A stretch of 64,000 nt of DNA from assembly GCF_002915175.1 (NCBI RefSeq), contig NZ_NXEJ01000006.1:8626-72625 (forward strand), given 5' to 3'. The translations under genes and the position numbers were made by a program. Every line of letters begins with the position of its first letter. The first letter of the stretch is position 1. The notes beneath the pieces were generated by a model. The model was not told where the DNA came from, searched no databases, and saw only the letters and a program-made list of their open reading frames with translations. This document shows, one piece after another, positions 7,887 to 15,722 of the stretch. Source of the stretch: Agrobacterium rosae (lineage in GTDB: Bacteria; Pseudomonadota; Alphaproteobacteria; Rhizobiales; Rhizobiaceae).

Positions 7887-8222
7887 ATGACGAAAACGAG
7901 GGCGGAGTGCAAGGGTATGCTGCTCCGCCGCGTTCATGATGACTTCTACCAAGTCATCGTGCAGTGCTCTCCGAACCTTTCGAAAGCCCCCGTCAGCGTT
8001 CGCGCCTCGATGATCTCTGGATCTTACAATTTCGGTGTGGGTGCCTGGTGCAAATCTACGGCGAAGGCCCGCATCGAGGCCGGCCAGTGGCGGGCTGCAT
8101 GCGAAGCCCAGACGGCATTCAACCGCGCCGGCGGGCAGATCGTGCGAGGCCTGGTCAATCGACGTGAGATGGGGGACGCGCAGCGCATCGGTGAAGCCGA
8201 GCTTTGCGTGAGCGTCCTATGA
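7887..8222 (+). pseudogene. Phage lysozyme (GH24) C-terminal remnant
   Basis: The frame encodes the second half of a phage endolysin: MTKTRAECKGMLL, then SYNFGVGAWCKST, then AGGQIVRGLVNRRE. These match the family's 'T..EC..lL', 'YN.G.gafc.ST' and 'aGG...GLvnRR.aE' signatures. The N-terminal 50-60 residues carrying the catalytic Glu/Asp/Thr are missing, so it should be inactive. Its stop overlaps the spanin ATG (ATGA), the usual order of a lysis cassette. Confidence 0.75.
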
Positions 8223-8599
8223 GCTTCCTCCTCACAACGACGCTCGGGCGGGTGATCTCCGCCTGCATTCTTCTCCTTATCGCTTTTGTTGGTTTCCGGA
8301 TCTGGCTGGCCGCGCACGATGACGCTCTGCTGAGTGGTTATGTGCTGCTTTCAGAAAAGACAGCCGCTGAAGCGAAGGTCACCGAGCTTGAGCGACAGCG
8401 CAATGCCGCCGCCCAGGCTCTCGAAGAATATCGGAAGCGCGCCACGGTCGATGCGCTGACGCAACAGAAGCTCGAAGCTCAACTCGAACAGGCGATCAAA
8501 GATGACAATCAGAATATTGATGATGGCGATTACCGGTGGAGCGATGCTGATCGTCTCTGGCTGTGCCGGCAAAGAGGCGCGCCTGATTGCGGCCGCTAA
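8219..8599 (+). CDS. Phage inner-membrane spanin (Rz-like)
   Basis: A 126-residue protein with a single N-terminal membrane segment (about residues 8-31) followed by a charged Glu/Lys/Arg/Gln-rich coiled coil (about 40-105). This is the layout of Rz i-spanins, which span the periplasm and fuse inner and outer membranes at lysis. I chose the ATG at 8219, which overlaps the lysozyme stop; a TTG at 8204 is less likely. The o-spanin gene starts inside it in another frame, confirming the call. It lies in a prophage remnant and is itself apparently intact. Confidence 0.75.
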   Translation: MSFLLTTTLGRVISACILLLIAFVGFRIWLAAHDDALLSGYVLLSEKTAAEAKVTELERQRNAAAQALEEYRKRATVDALTQQKLEAQLEQAIKDDNQNIDDGDYRWSDADRLWLCRQRGAPDCGR

Positions 8600-8819
8600 C
8601 ACACGGGGCAAGGCTGCGGCCGACGTGAACCTGCCGGATCTGCCCGAAGAGTGCCGTCAGAAGATGGGGCGCGTGGTGCCGAAGTATGGAGCAGAGAAGC
8701 CTCCCAATACACAGCTTCGGTGGGAGATCTCTGCCGACGCCGTCGATAGTAGGACGGGTCGCTGCGCTGGTTTTTATGACGGCGTCAAGACGCGTTTGAG
8801 TCGGCAGGAGACCAGGTGA
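8502..8819 (+). CDS. Phage outer-membrane spanin lipoprotein (Rz1-like), nested in Rz
   Basis: A 105-residue lipoprotein with signal MTIRILMMAITGGAMLIVSG and lipobox Cys at residue 21 (LIVSGC). The gene begins inside the Rz-like gene in the +1 frame, overlaps it by 98 bases and continues past its end. Rz1 proteins are short, often Pro-rich lipoproteins; here LPDLPEECRQ and the conserved tail FYDGVKTRL are seen. It would pair with the i-spanin across the periplasm. Confidence 0.75.
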   Translation: MTIRILMMAITGGAMLIVSGCAGKEARLIAAANTRGKAAADVNLPDLPEECRQKMGRVVPKYGAEKPPNTQLRWEISADAVDSRTGRCAGFYDGVKTRLSRQETR

Positions 8820-9109
8820 TGCAACAGGGCTATCAGGGGCCGGGAATGTGGGTGCGTATTCAGCACCGCTTCGGCCCGCGCATGATGGAATGGTTCATGG
8901 CCCTGCATATGGGGTTGTTCGGGTGGGTTCTTCTTCTGCCCTCGCAGACATTCAATCAGCCGGCGTTCATGGGCTTTAATGAAATCATGCCATCAGAGGA
9001 TGCGCTAGGCTGGGTCATGTTCATTGTCGGATGTCTGCGCATTCTCGGTCTCGTCATTAACGGCTCCAGAAAGAAGGTAACGCCGCAGATAATCGCTTCA
9101 TTGCGTTAA
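8816..9109 (+). pseudogene. Prophage membrane protein, probably C-terminally truncated
   Basis: A 97-residue protein with two hydrophobic segments (GLFGWVLLLP and ALGWVMFIVGCLRILGLVI), overlapping the o-spanin stop; ATG at 8819 is the likelier start, GTG at 8816 the alternative. I do not know its function. The reading frame ends abruptly after KKVTPQI with IASLR, and no further prophage genes follow. The C-terminal part is therefore likely lost at the edge of the remnant. Confidence 0.5.
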
Positions 9110-9236
9110 CCAAGAGCCTGTCACGCTCTGCATCGAGAGCTGCCACTTGATGTGGTTTGGCATTCTCGTAGTTAACGCGTGCCGCCGCTTCGCGCTTTTT
9201 CCGAGCCTTTATATTGGAGGTCAGATGCTTTCCCCA

Positions 9237-9395
9237 TCACAGCACCTTGCCGTTATGGATCGTGCGAGCGCGCTTTGCAGCCTCTATTGCGTCGATATTA
9301 CAAAGCCCAAACCGCTCTTTAAGCGCTGGGATAATTTTACTGCCGCACTGAATTCTGTTCTCATTTAGCCAAACCGCAGCTTCTCGGAGCTTGGT
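9237..9395 (-). pseudogene. Remnant of a small conserved rhizobial protein next to the tRNA
   Basis: The minus frame reads TKLREAAVWLNENRIQCGSK and then IIPALKERFGLCNIDAIEAA before the stop at 9237. It has the look of a compact helical (possibly helix-turn-helix) protein. There is no usable start codon in frame before the tRNA-Thr gene, so the 5' end seems lost. Function unknown; the protein-like composition suggests a real former gene. Confidence 0.4.
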
Positions 9396-9523
9396 GGCCG
9401 TAGAACGTGCAGTGAACGCGGTTCCCGGATTTTCCCCGTATTTTGTTGGGGATTGCCGGTTTGTTCCTGTTTGTGATGCTGGGGAGAGGGGAGGGAATAG
9501 CGCTGAAAGTTCAACGTTTTCAA

Positions 9524-9598
<75 letters not shown>

Positions 9599-9751
9599 AT
9601 CTAATGTCGAAGCATCCGCTTCACATCAAGTTGGGGCCTATTGCCATAGGTTTATGACGAGCGCAAGCCGCAATGTGCGACTTCGTCATTCCACGGTGTA
9701 AAAACCAGCGGGGGCTGTTGAAAAGGCCGGAATTCGGCTAGAGATACGCCC

Positions 9752-9976
9752 ATGAACGATGATGACGATCTTTTAGAGGATAAGCTGGCGGCTTCCTTCG
9801 GGCAAAACGGGCCGGGCGACAGGGCGAAAAGGGCTGAAGCGGAGCGTAAGGCGCGAGCGGCCAAGAAGCTGCGCGAAAACCTTGCCCGACGCAAACAGCA
9901 GGCGCGTGCGCGACGTGCCGGGGAAGCAGACGAAACAATTGGTTTGCCTGCCGCAAAAACGGACGAATCGTGCTGA
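9752..9976 (+). CDS. Small conserved basic protein upstream of murA
   Basis: A 74-residue, highly charged protein (MNDDDDLLEDKLAASFGQ, then a Lys/Arg/Ala-rich helix and an acidic tail) with no membrane segment. Short proteins of this kind occur before murA in related rhizobia as I remember it; function unknown. ATG at 9752. Its composition and position in front of murA support it as real, but no domain is recognised. Confidence 0.6.
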   Translation: MNDDDDLLEDKLAASFGQNGPGDRAKRAEAERKARAAKKLRENLARRKQQARARRAGEADETIGLPAAKTDESC

Positions 9977-10157
9977 CAAGAAACATTCAGCGGAAATTGA
10001 AATGGAGCCGAGTTTCATCTACTGCATGATCTCATTGGATTATGCGGCGGAGCCGCTCTTTCGGACATTTTCAGACCGGATATCATCGACGCACAGTCCG
10101 TTTGGACAGTCTGTCGCAAGCACTCAGGAAAGGCGGGCGCAAAGCCCGTAGGGACGT

Positions 10158-11450
10158 ATGGATCGCATCAGAATTACCGGCGGGAACGAACTCAACGGCA
10201 TCATCCCGATTTCGGGCGCTAAAAACGCGGCCTTGCCGCTGATGATCGCTTCACTGCTGACGAGCGACACTCTGACGCTTGAAAACGTGCCGCACCTCGC
10301 AGACGTCGAGCAACTTATCCGTATCCTCGGTAATCACGGCGTCGATATTTCCGTCAATGGTCGTCGTGAAAGCCAGGGCGAGAGCTATTCCCGTACCGTG
10401 CATTTTACGTGCCGCACCATCGTCGATACCACGGCACCTTACGAACTGGTGTCGAAGATGCGCGCCAGCTTCTGGGTCATCGGTCCGCTTCTGGCCCGTA
10501 ACGGCCAGGCGCGTGTCTCCTTGCCGGGCGGTTGCGCCATCGGTACGCGTCCGGTCGATCTCTTCATCGAGGGTCTGGAGGCACTCGGTGCCACCATGGA
10601 AATCGATAGCGGTTACATCAATGCAACGGCTCCATCTGGCGGCCTGATCGGCGCGACCTACACATTCCCGAAAGTTTCGGTTGGCGCCACTCATGTGATG
10701 CTGATGGCAGCATCGCTGGCACGCGGCACAACGGTCATTCACAATGCGGCGCGTGAGCCTGAGGTCGTTGACCTTGCCCAGTGCCTGAGCGTCATGGGCG
10801 CGAAGATCGAAGGTGCCGGTACCTCCACGATTACCATTGAGGGCGTTACATCATTGTCCGGCGCACGCCACCGCGTCCTTCCAGACCGCATCGAAACCGG
10901 CACCTACGCCATGGCAGTTGCCATGACGGGTGGCGATGTTCTGCTGGAAGGTACACGGGCTTCGCTGCTCGACAACGCGCTTGATACGCTGAAGCTTGCC
11001 GGTGCGACCATCACCGAAACGGAAACGGGCCTGCGCGTCGTGCGCAACGGCAACGGCATTCACCCCGTTGATGTCGTCACCGAGCCGTTCCCCGGCTTCC
11101 CGACTGACCTCCAGGCGCAGTTCATGGCACTAATGACGCGGGCGCAGGGCGTTTCGCACATCACCGAGACGATCTTTGAAAACCGCTTCATGCACGTCCA
11201 GGAACTGGCGCGTCTGGGTGCAAAGATTTCGCTTTCGGGCCAAATGGCCCGCATCGAAGGTGTGTCGCGCCTGAAGGGTGCGCCGGTGATGGCGACCGAT
11301 TTGCGCGCCTCCGTTTCCCTCGTCATTGCAGGTCTTGTGGCGGAGGGCGAAACGGTGGTTTCGCGTGTCTATCACCTCGACCGTGGCTTCGAGCGTCTGG
11401 AAGAAAAGCTCAACCGTTGCGGTGCGCAGGTCGAGCGCGTCAGCGACTAA
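10158..11450 (+). CDS. murA: UDP-N-acetylglucosamine 1-carboxyvinyltransferase
   Basis: MurA transfers enolpyruvate from PEP to UDP-GlcNAc, the first committed step of peptidoglycan synthesis, in the cytoplasm. The 430-residue protein has the usual length, the KNAALPLM motif (22-29) that binds substrate, and the active-site loop [11 protein letters not shown] with Cys126. That Cys is the residue alkylated by fosfomycin. RASFWVIGP and the C-terminal [14 protein letters not shown] are further family marks. ATG at 10158 follows a GGGACGT-type upstream region. Confidence 0.97.
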   Translation: MDRIRITGGNELNGIIPISGAKNAALPLMIASLLTSDTLTLENVPHLADVEQLIRILGNHGVDISVNGRRESQGESYSRTVHFTCRTIVDTTAPYELVSKMRASFWVIGPLLARNGQARVSLPGGCAIGTRPVDLFIEGLEALGATMEIDSGYINATAPSGGLIGATYTFPKVSVGATHVMLMAASLARGTTVIHNAAREPEVVDLAQCLSVMGAKIEGAGTSTITIEGVTSLSGARHRVLPDRIETGTYAMAVAMTGGDVLLEGTRASLLDNALDTLKLAGATITETETGLRVVRNGNGIHPVDVVTEPFPGFPTDLQAQFMALMTRAQGVSHITETIFENRFMHVQELARLGAKISLSGQMARIEGVSRLKGAPVMATDLRASVSLVIAGLVAEGETVVSRVYHLDRGFERLEEKLNRCGAQVERVSD

Positions 11451-11463
11451 TACTCATTGCTCA

Positions 11464-11495
11464 TCGAAGCCCGCTGGTTGTAGAGCGGGCTTCGA
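11464..11495 (+). terminator. Hairpin after murA
   Basis: Perfect 12-base inverted repeat TCGAAGCCCGCT (11464-11475) and AGCGGGCTTCGA (11484-11495) with an 8-base loop. No strong T-tract follows, so it may attenuate or protect the murA transcript instead of fully terminating it. Confidence 0.5.
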
Positions 11496-11560
11496 CTGCC
11501 TATCTCCAAGTCACGATTGGAAATAAGCGGCTCTGTCCGCACAAAGAGGACATAGACACG

Positions 11561-11998
11561 ATGAGTGGCCTTAAATTGATGGCGCTGGATAGCGAAGACC
11601 TCTCCGTCATTTCAACGCATATGCAGGACAGCGTTTTCAAGCTGAAAGACGTTTCTTTCGATTCCAAGCATGGTCAATTCCTGCTGTCTGCAAACCGTTT
11701 CGTTTGGGAAAAAGGTGCAAAGAAGGGCGAATCGCTTGAGCGATGCCGCACCGTCTTTGCGTTAAAACGTGTTGGAAACGCGCGTTCCCATGGGTTTGAT
11801 CGCGATAACAAAGAGCAGGTTCTGTCTTTACTGGCGGTACGCTTTACGCAAAACGGCGAAGGCCCCGAGGGTACGGTGGAGCTGACGCTTTCCGGCGGCG
11901 GTGCCATTGCGGTTGATGTCGAGTGCATCGAAGCTCAAATGGCAGATGTCAGCGGTGGTTGGGAAACCGCGTCGAAACCGCATCACCCGGAAGCCTGA
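11561..11998 (+). CDS. DUF2948 family protein
   Basis: A 145-residue protein (MSGLKLMALDSEDLSVISTH) typical of DUF2948, a family found between murA and hisD in alphaproteobacteria. It shows short beta strands (GQFLLSANRFVWE, GTVELTLSGGGAIAVDVECIE) and no membrane segment. Function unknown. I chose the ATG at 11561, preceded by AAAGAGGA; longer open frames upstream run through the murA hairpin and are not coding. Gene order is the main extra support. Confidence 0.8.
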   Translation: MSGLKLMALDSEDLSVISTHMQDSVFKLKDVSFDSKHGQFLLSANRFVWEKGAKKGESLERCRTVFALKRVGNARSHGFDRDNKEQVLSLLAVRFTQNGEGPEGTVELTLSGGGAIAVDVECIEAQMADVSGGWETASKPHHPEA

Positions 11999-12151
11999 CC
12001 TTGTAAGCAAGACTCACCTTATAACATTGGCGGACAGGGAATTGCCTTGCCCGCCTGTTTTAATTTATGCCACATACCCAAAGCGCAGTGCATATGCGCA
12101 GCAAGCATTTTCGCCCCTTCCGGTGGACGGGGCCTTGAAAGGGTAAGTGAC

Positions 12152-13450
12152 GTGGCAATCTGGCTGGAGCAGGCTTCTCAAGATTTTGAACAGGCTTTCG
12201 CAGCGTTCCTGACGACGAAGAGAGAAGTATCCGAAGACGTCAATGTCGTGGTGCGTGACATCATCGATGATGTCCGCAAGCGCGGCGATGAGGCGCTGGC
12301 CCATTATTCACTCAAATTCGATGGCCTCGATTTCACCAAGACCTCCATGCGCGTCACGGCACAGGAAATCGACGCGGCGATTGCGCAGGTCGATCCCAGC
12401 GTTCTGGATGCCTTGAAGTTTGCCGCAGCGCGCATCGAAAAACATCACGCACGGCAGATGCCGAAAGACGATATCTATGAAGACGATATCGGCGTTGGCC
12501 TCGGCTCGCGCTGGACGGCGATCGAGGCGGTCGGGCTTTACGTGCCCGGCGGTACGGCAAGCTATCCTAGTTCAGTGCTGATGAATGCTGTTCCAGCCAA
12601 AGTGGCAGGTGTGGAGCGTGTCGTGATGGTTGTGCCTGCCAATGGCGGTACGATCAACCCGGCAGTGCTGGCAGCAGCGCGCATCGCCGGTGTCGAGGAA
12701 ATCTACCGCATCGGTGGTGCGCAGGCCGTAGCGGCGCTGGCCTATGGCACGCAGACCATTGCACCGGTCGCCAAGATCGTTGGTCCCGGTAATGCCTATG
12801 TGGCGGCGGCCAAGCGGCATGTCTTCGGGACTGTCGGCATCGATATGATTGCCGGGCCATCGGAAGTGCTTGTCATTGCCGACAAGAACAACAATCCCGA
12901 ATGGCTGGCTGCAGACCTTCTGGCGCAGGCTGAACATGACGAAGGTGCGCAGTCCATTCTGATCACCGACGATGCCGAGTTGGGCAGAGCGGTGGAGCAG
13001 GCGGTCGAGCGCCAGTTGAAGCTGCTGTCGCGCTCAAAGACGGCGACGGCCAGCTGGCGGGATTTCGGAGCGATCATTCTGGTCGAGGACCTTGCCGCAT
13101 CCGTTCCTCTCGCCAACCGTATTGCCGCCGAGCATTTGGAACTGGCAGTGGATGACCCTGACGCCTTGATGGCAGGCATTCGTAATGCGGGGGCCATTTT
13201 CGTTGGCCGCCATACTCCGGAAGTCATCGGTGATTATGTCGGCGGCTCCAACCACGTTCTGCCGACGGCGCGCTCTGCACGTTTCTCGTCCGGCCTGTCG
13301 GTGCTGGATTTCGTCAAGCGCACGTCGATCCTGCGACTGGGGCCGGAACAGTTGCGCAAGCTTGCGCCCGCCGCCATTACGCTCGCCCATTCCGAGGGGC
13401 TGGACGCGCATGCGCGCTCAGTCGCCATCCGTCTCAATCTGGAAGGGTAG
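12152..13450 (+). CDS. hisD: Histidinol dehydrogenase
   Basis: HisD performs the last two steps of histidine synthesis, oxidising L-histidinol to L-histidine with NAD and zinc. The protein is 432 residues, normal for the family. Motifs include [18 protein letters not shown], the NAD-region [28 protein letters not shown], and the catalytic region [10 protein letters not shown] and [11 protein letters not shown]. The start is GTG at 12152 ([12 protein letters not shown]) preceded by AAAGGG. It is followed 4 bases later by a UPF0262 gene, probably in the same operon. Confidence 0.95.
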   Translation: MAIWLEQASQDFEQAFAAFLTTKREVSEDVNVVVRDIIDDVRKRGDEALAHYSLKFDGLDFTKTSMRVTAQEIDAAIAQVDPSVLDALKFAAARIEKHHARQMPKDDIYEDDIGVGLGSRWTAIEAVGLYVPGGTASYPSSVLMNAVPAKVAGVERVVMVVPANGGTINPAVLAAARIAGVEEIYRIGGAQAVAALAYGTQTIAPVAKIVGPGNAYVAAAKRHVFGTVGIDMIAGPSEVLVIADKNNNPEWLAADLLAQAEHDEGAQSILITDDAELGRAVEQAVERQLKLLSRSKTATASWRDFGAIILVEDLAASVPLANRIAAEHLELAVDDPDALMAGIRNAGAIFVGRHTPEVIGDYVGGSNHVLPTARSARFSSGLSVLDFVKRTSILRLGPEQLRKLAPAAITLAHSEGLDAHARSVAIRLNLEG

Positions 13451-13454
13451 GGAG

Positions 13455-13928
13455 ATGGACCCAAGCACTTTCAGGCTCTGCGATGTGGTTCTGGACGAGA
13501 GCATCGGCCGGTCCACGCCTGACGTGGAGCATGAACGTGCCGTCGCCATCTTCGATCTGATCGAGGAAAACAGTTTCGAGCCGATCGGTCACGCGGGCGG
13601 CCCCTATAAGCTCAATATCTCTCTGGTCGATACCAAGCTGGTATTTTCGATCAAGACCGAAGACGAGCAGGCAGTCGCGACCCACATCCTGTCGCTGACG
13701 CCGTTCAGGCGGATTATCAAAGACTACTTCATGATTTGCGAGAGCTATTATGAGGCGATACGCTCTTCGACACCGAGCCAGATCGAAGCGATCGACATGG
13801 GCCGACGCGGTATCCACAATGATGGCTCGCAGACGCTGATGGACCGGTTGTCCGGTAAGATCAAGGTGGACTTCGACACGGCACGGCGGCTGTTCACACT
13901 TGTCTGTGTGCTGTATTGGCGGGGGTAG
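13455..13928 (+). CDS. UPF0262 family protein
   Basis: A 157-residue cytoplasmic protein of UPF0262, which sits after hisD in many alphaproteobacteria. Visible marks are [20 protein letters not shown] and [19 protein letters not shown], followed by [10 protein letters not shown]. No function is established. ATG at 13455 with GGGAG just upstream; the gene begins 4 bases after hisD and ends 2 bases before the phosphatase gene, indicating one transcription unit. Confidence 0.85.
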   Translation: MDPSTFRLCDVVLDESIGRSTPDVEHERAVAIFDLIEENSFEPIGHAGGPYKLNISLVDTKLVFSIKTEDEQAVATHILSLTPFRRIIKDYFMICESYYEAIRSSTPSQIEAIDMGRRGIHNDGSQTLMDRLSGKIKVDFDTARRLFTLVCVLYWRG

Positions 13929-13930
13929 GC

Positions 13931-14410
13931 ATGCAGGATCCTGCGGGTGTCGACTTGAAACAAAAGGTGCCGCGCGCCATATTGTTCATGTGCGGAATGA
14001 ACGCCATTCGCTCTCCCATGGCAGAAGTCATCGCCAAGCAGCTGGTCGCTCCGGGCATCTACATTCAATCGGCGGGCGTGCGCGCAGGTGAGCGCGACCC
14101 TTTCGTGGATGCCGTGCTGGATGAGGCCGGGTTGGCGCTAAGCAAACACAAGCCGCGCACCATGGACGAGATCGAGGACGATTTCTTTGATCTTATCATT
14201 ACCTTGACACCCGAGGCACACCACAAAGCGCTTGAACTGACGAGATCCAATTCTCTCGATGTGGTTTACTGGCCGACCATGGACCCGACTGTCGCAACCG
14301 GCACCCGGGACCAGATTCTGGAAGCCTACCGAGAGGTGCGAGAGCACCTGACAAAGCTGATTTCGGAGCGTCTGCCACAGCGTGCCAAACCGTTTTCCGA
14401 GACACTTTAA
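13931..14410 (+). CDS. Low-molecular-weight protein-tyrosine phosphatase
   Basis: A 159-residue protein with the phosphatase P-loop CX5RS near the start (LFMCGMNAIRSPMAE) and a distal Asp-Pro motif (WPTMDPTVATG) expected to supply the general acid. This family dephosphorylates tyrosine phosphate and related substrates, including arsenate reductases. I chose ATG at 13931. It is in the hisD-UPF0262 operon, an order conserved among rhizobia. Physiological substrate unknown. Confidence 0.85.
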   Translation: MQDPAGVDLKQKVPRAILFMCGMNAIRSPMAEVIAKQLVAPGIYIQSAGVRAGERDPFVDAVLDEAGLALSKHKPRTMDEIEDDFFDLIITLTPEAHHKALELTRSNSLDVVYWPTMDPTVATGTRDQILEAYREVREHLTKLISERLPQRAKPFSETL

Positions 14411-14515
14411 AACGATTGACAATTTAGGTTCACAAATGTGCGGCGATTGTGTAGTTTCCGCGCAATTTTCCCGGCCTGTTCTGGCTGGCATTATCAACAG
14501 GAAGAAAAACACTAT

Positions 14516-14734
14516 ATGACAAAAGAAGAAGTCCTTGAGTTTCCGGGCGTTGTTACCGAACTTTTGCCGAACGCGACCTTTCGCGTGAAGCTGGAAAACG
14601 AACACGAAATCATCGCCCACACCGCTGGCCGCATGCGCAAGAACCGTATTCGCGTTCTGGCAGGTGACAAGGTGCTGGTCGAAATGACGCCTTATGACCT
14701 GACAAAGGGTCGCATCACTTACCGTTTCAAATAA
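14516..14734 (+). CDS. infA: Translation initiation factor IF-1
   Basis: A 72-residue OB-fold protein that binds the ribosomal A site during initiation. The sequence [40 protein letters not shown] and the ending [16 protein letters not shown] is diagnostic. ATG at 14516 has GGAAG upstream. A TTGACA at about 14416 and TTCACA/TAGTTT further down are candidate promoter elements in the preceding 105-base gap. Confidence 0.97.
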   Translation: MTKEEVLEFPGVVTELLPNATFRVKLENEHEIIAHTAGRMRKNRIRVLAGDKVLVEMTPYDLTKGRITYRFK

Positions 14735-14764
14735 TCGTCCGGCAGATCGGACGACTGGCAGAGC

Positions 14765-15388
14765 ATGACAGACGCAAAACAAAAGCTGATTCTGGCTTCC
14801 GGGTCGCCACGCCGTCTTGAGCTGTTGCATCAGGTTGGCATCGAGCCCGCACGGCTAATGCCGATGGACATCGACGAGACGCCTGCACGGCTGGAGCATC
14901 CCCGTACTCTGTGCCGTCGTCTTTCCTCGCAGAAGGCCCAAGCTGCCTACAAAGCAGTGAAGGGTGAGCTTGCGTGGAAGGGTGCCTATGTGCTGGGCTC
15001 CGATACCGTCGTGGCCGTCGGCCGCCGTATCGTCGGCAAGGCTGAGTACATCGAGGATGCGTCTGCTGCTTTGCATTTGCTATCGGGCCGCAGCCACTGG
15101 GTCTATACGGGCATCTGCCTCGTAACTCCCAGCGGAAAGGTGCGCCAGAAGGTCGTAGAGACCAAAGTGCGCTTCAAACGCCTCTCCCAGCAGGAGATAG
15201 ACAGCTACATCGCGTCTGGGCAATGGCGTGGAAAGGCGGGTGCCTACGGTATTCAGGGCATTGCCGGCTGCTTCGTGCAGAAGCTGACCGGGTCCTACAC
15301 GAATGTCGTTGGTCTTCCGCTCTATGAAACGGTATCGCTTCTGGCCGGAGAAGGTTTTGAGGTCGCGCCCGCTTGGCCGGAAGGTTGA
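14765..15388 (+). CDS. maf: Maf-like nucleoside triphosphate pyrophosphatase
   Basis: A 207-residue Maf/HAM1-like house-cleaning enzyme that hydrolyses non-canonical or excess nucleoside triphosphates to monophosphates. Motifs are [13 protein letters not shown] (residues 10-22), [19 protein letters not shown] and [20 protein letters not shown] with NVVGLPLYE. It lies between infA and yacG, the normal rhizobial order, and may also affect septum formation as Maf does in some bacteria. ATG at 14765. Confidence 0.93.
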   Translation: MTDAKQKLILASGSPRRLELLHQVGIEPARLMPMDIDETPARLEHPRTLCRRLSSQKAQAAYKAVKGELAWKGAYVLGSDTVVAVGRRIVGKAEYIEDASAALHLLSGRSHWVYTGICLVTPSGKVRQKVVETKVRFKRLSQQEIDSYIASGQWRGKAGAYGIQGIAGCFVQKLTGSYTNVVGLPLYETVSLLAGEGFEVAPAWPEG

Positions 15389-15392
15389 TCCC

Positions 15393-15623
15393 ATGACAGA
15401 TGAATCCAGTAAATCTACCGTCACTCCGCTGCGCAAGGCCCAGCCATGCCCGGAATGCAAACGGCCGTCCTCGCGTGAGGATTATCCCTTCTGCTCGGAT
15501 CGCTGCCGCTCTCTGGACCTCTCGCGCTGGCTGAAAGGCTCCTACGCCATTCCCGTGGCTGACGATGAGAGCAATGCGGATGAAGAGGGCGTCGCAAGGC
15601 GCGCAGAAGACGACGAATATTAG
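15393..15623 (+). CDS. yacG: DNA gyrase inhibitor YacG
   Basis: A 76-residue zinc-binding protein. Four cysteines are placed as CPECKRPS and YPFCSDRCRSLDLSRWL, the YacG signature. YacG binds GyrB and blocks DNA gyrase in E. coli. The acidic tail (DDESNADEEG) is variable. ATG at 15393 is 4 bases after maf, so both are likely cotranscribed. A strong terminator follows. Confidence 0.93.
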   Translation: MTDESSKSTVTPLRKAQPCPECKRPSSREDYPFCSDRCRSLDLSRWLKGSYAIPVADDESNADEEGVARRAEDDEY

Positions 15624-15653
15624 GCGTCACCCAGATCATTTTATAGCACATAT

Positions 15654-15689
15654 AAAAGGCCCGAAAATTTCCTGGATTTCGGGCCTTTT
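15654..15689 (+). terminator. Rho-independent terminator after yacG
   Basis: AAAAGGCCCGAAA (15654-15666) pairs perfectly with TTTCGGGCCTTTT (15677-15689), leaving a short AT-rich loop and a T-run. It can act in both directions and separates infA-maf-yacG from the convergent DUF1217 gene. Confidence 0.9.
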
Positions 15690-15722
15690 CGTTGCGCAGT
15701 CAGAATTGGGTTGAAAGGCTCG

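Noticed and set aside
7369..7890. 173-residue plus-strand frame before the lysozyme remnant
   Set aside because: No recognisable domain, weak start context, and flanked by decayed mobile genes; kept only as an unassigned stretch.
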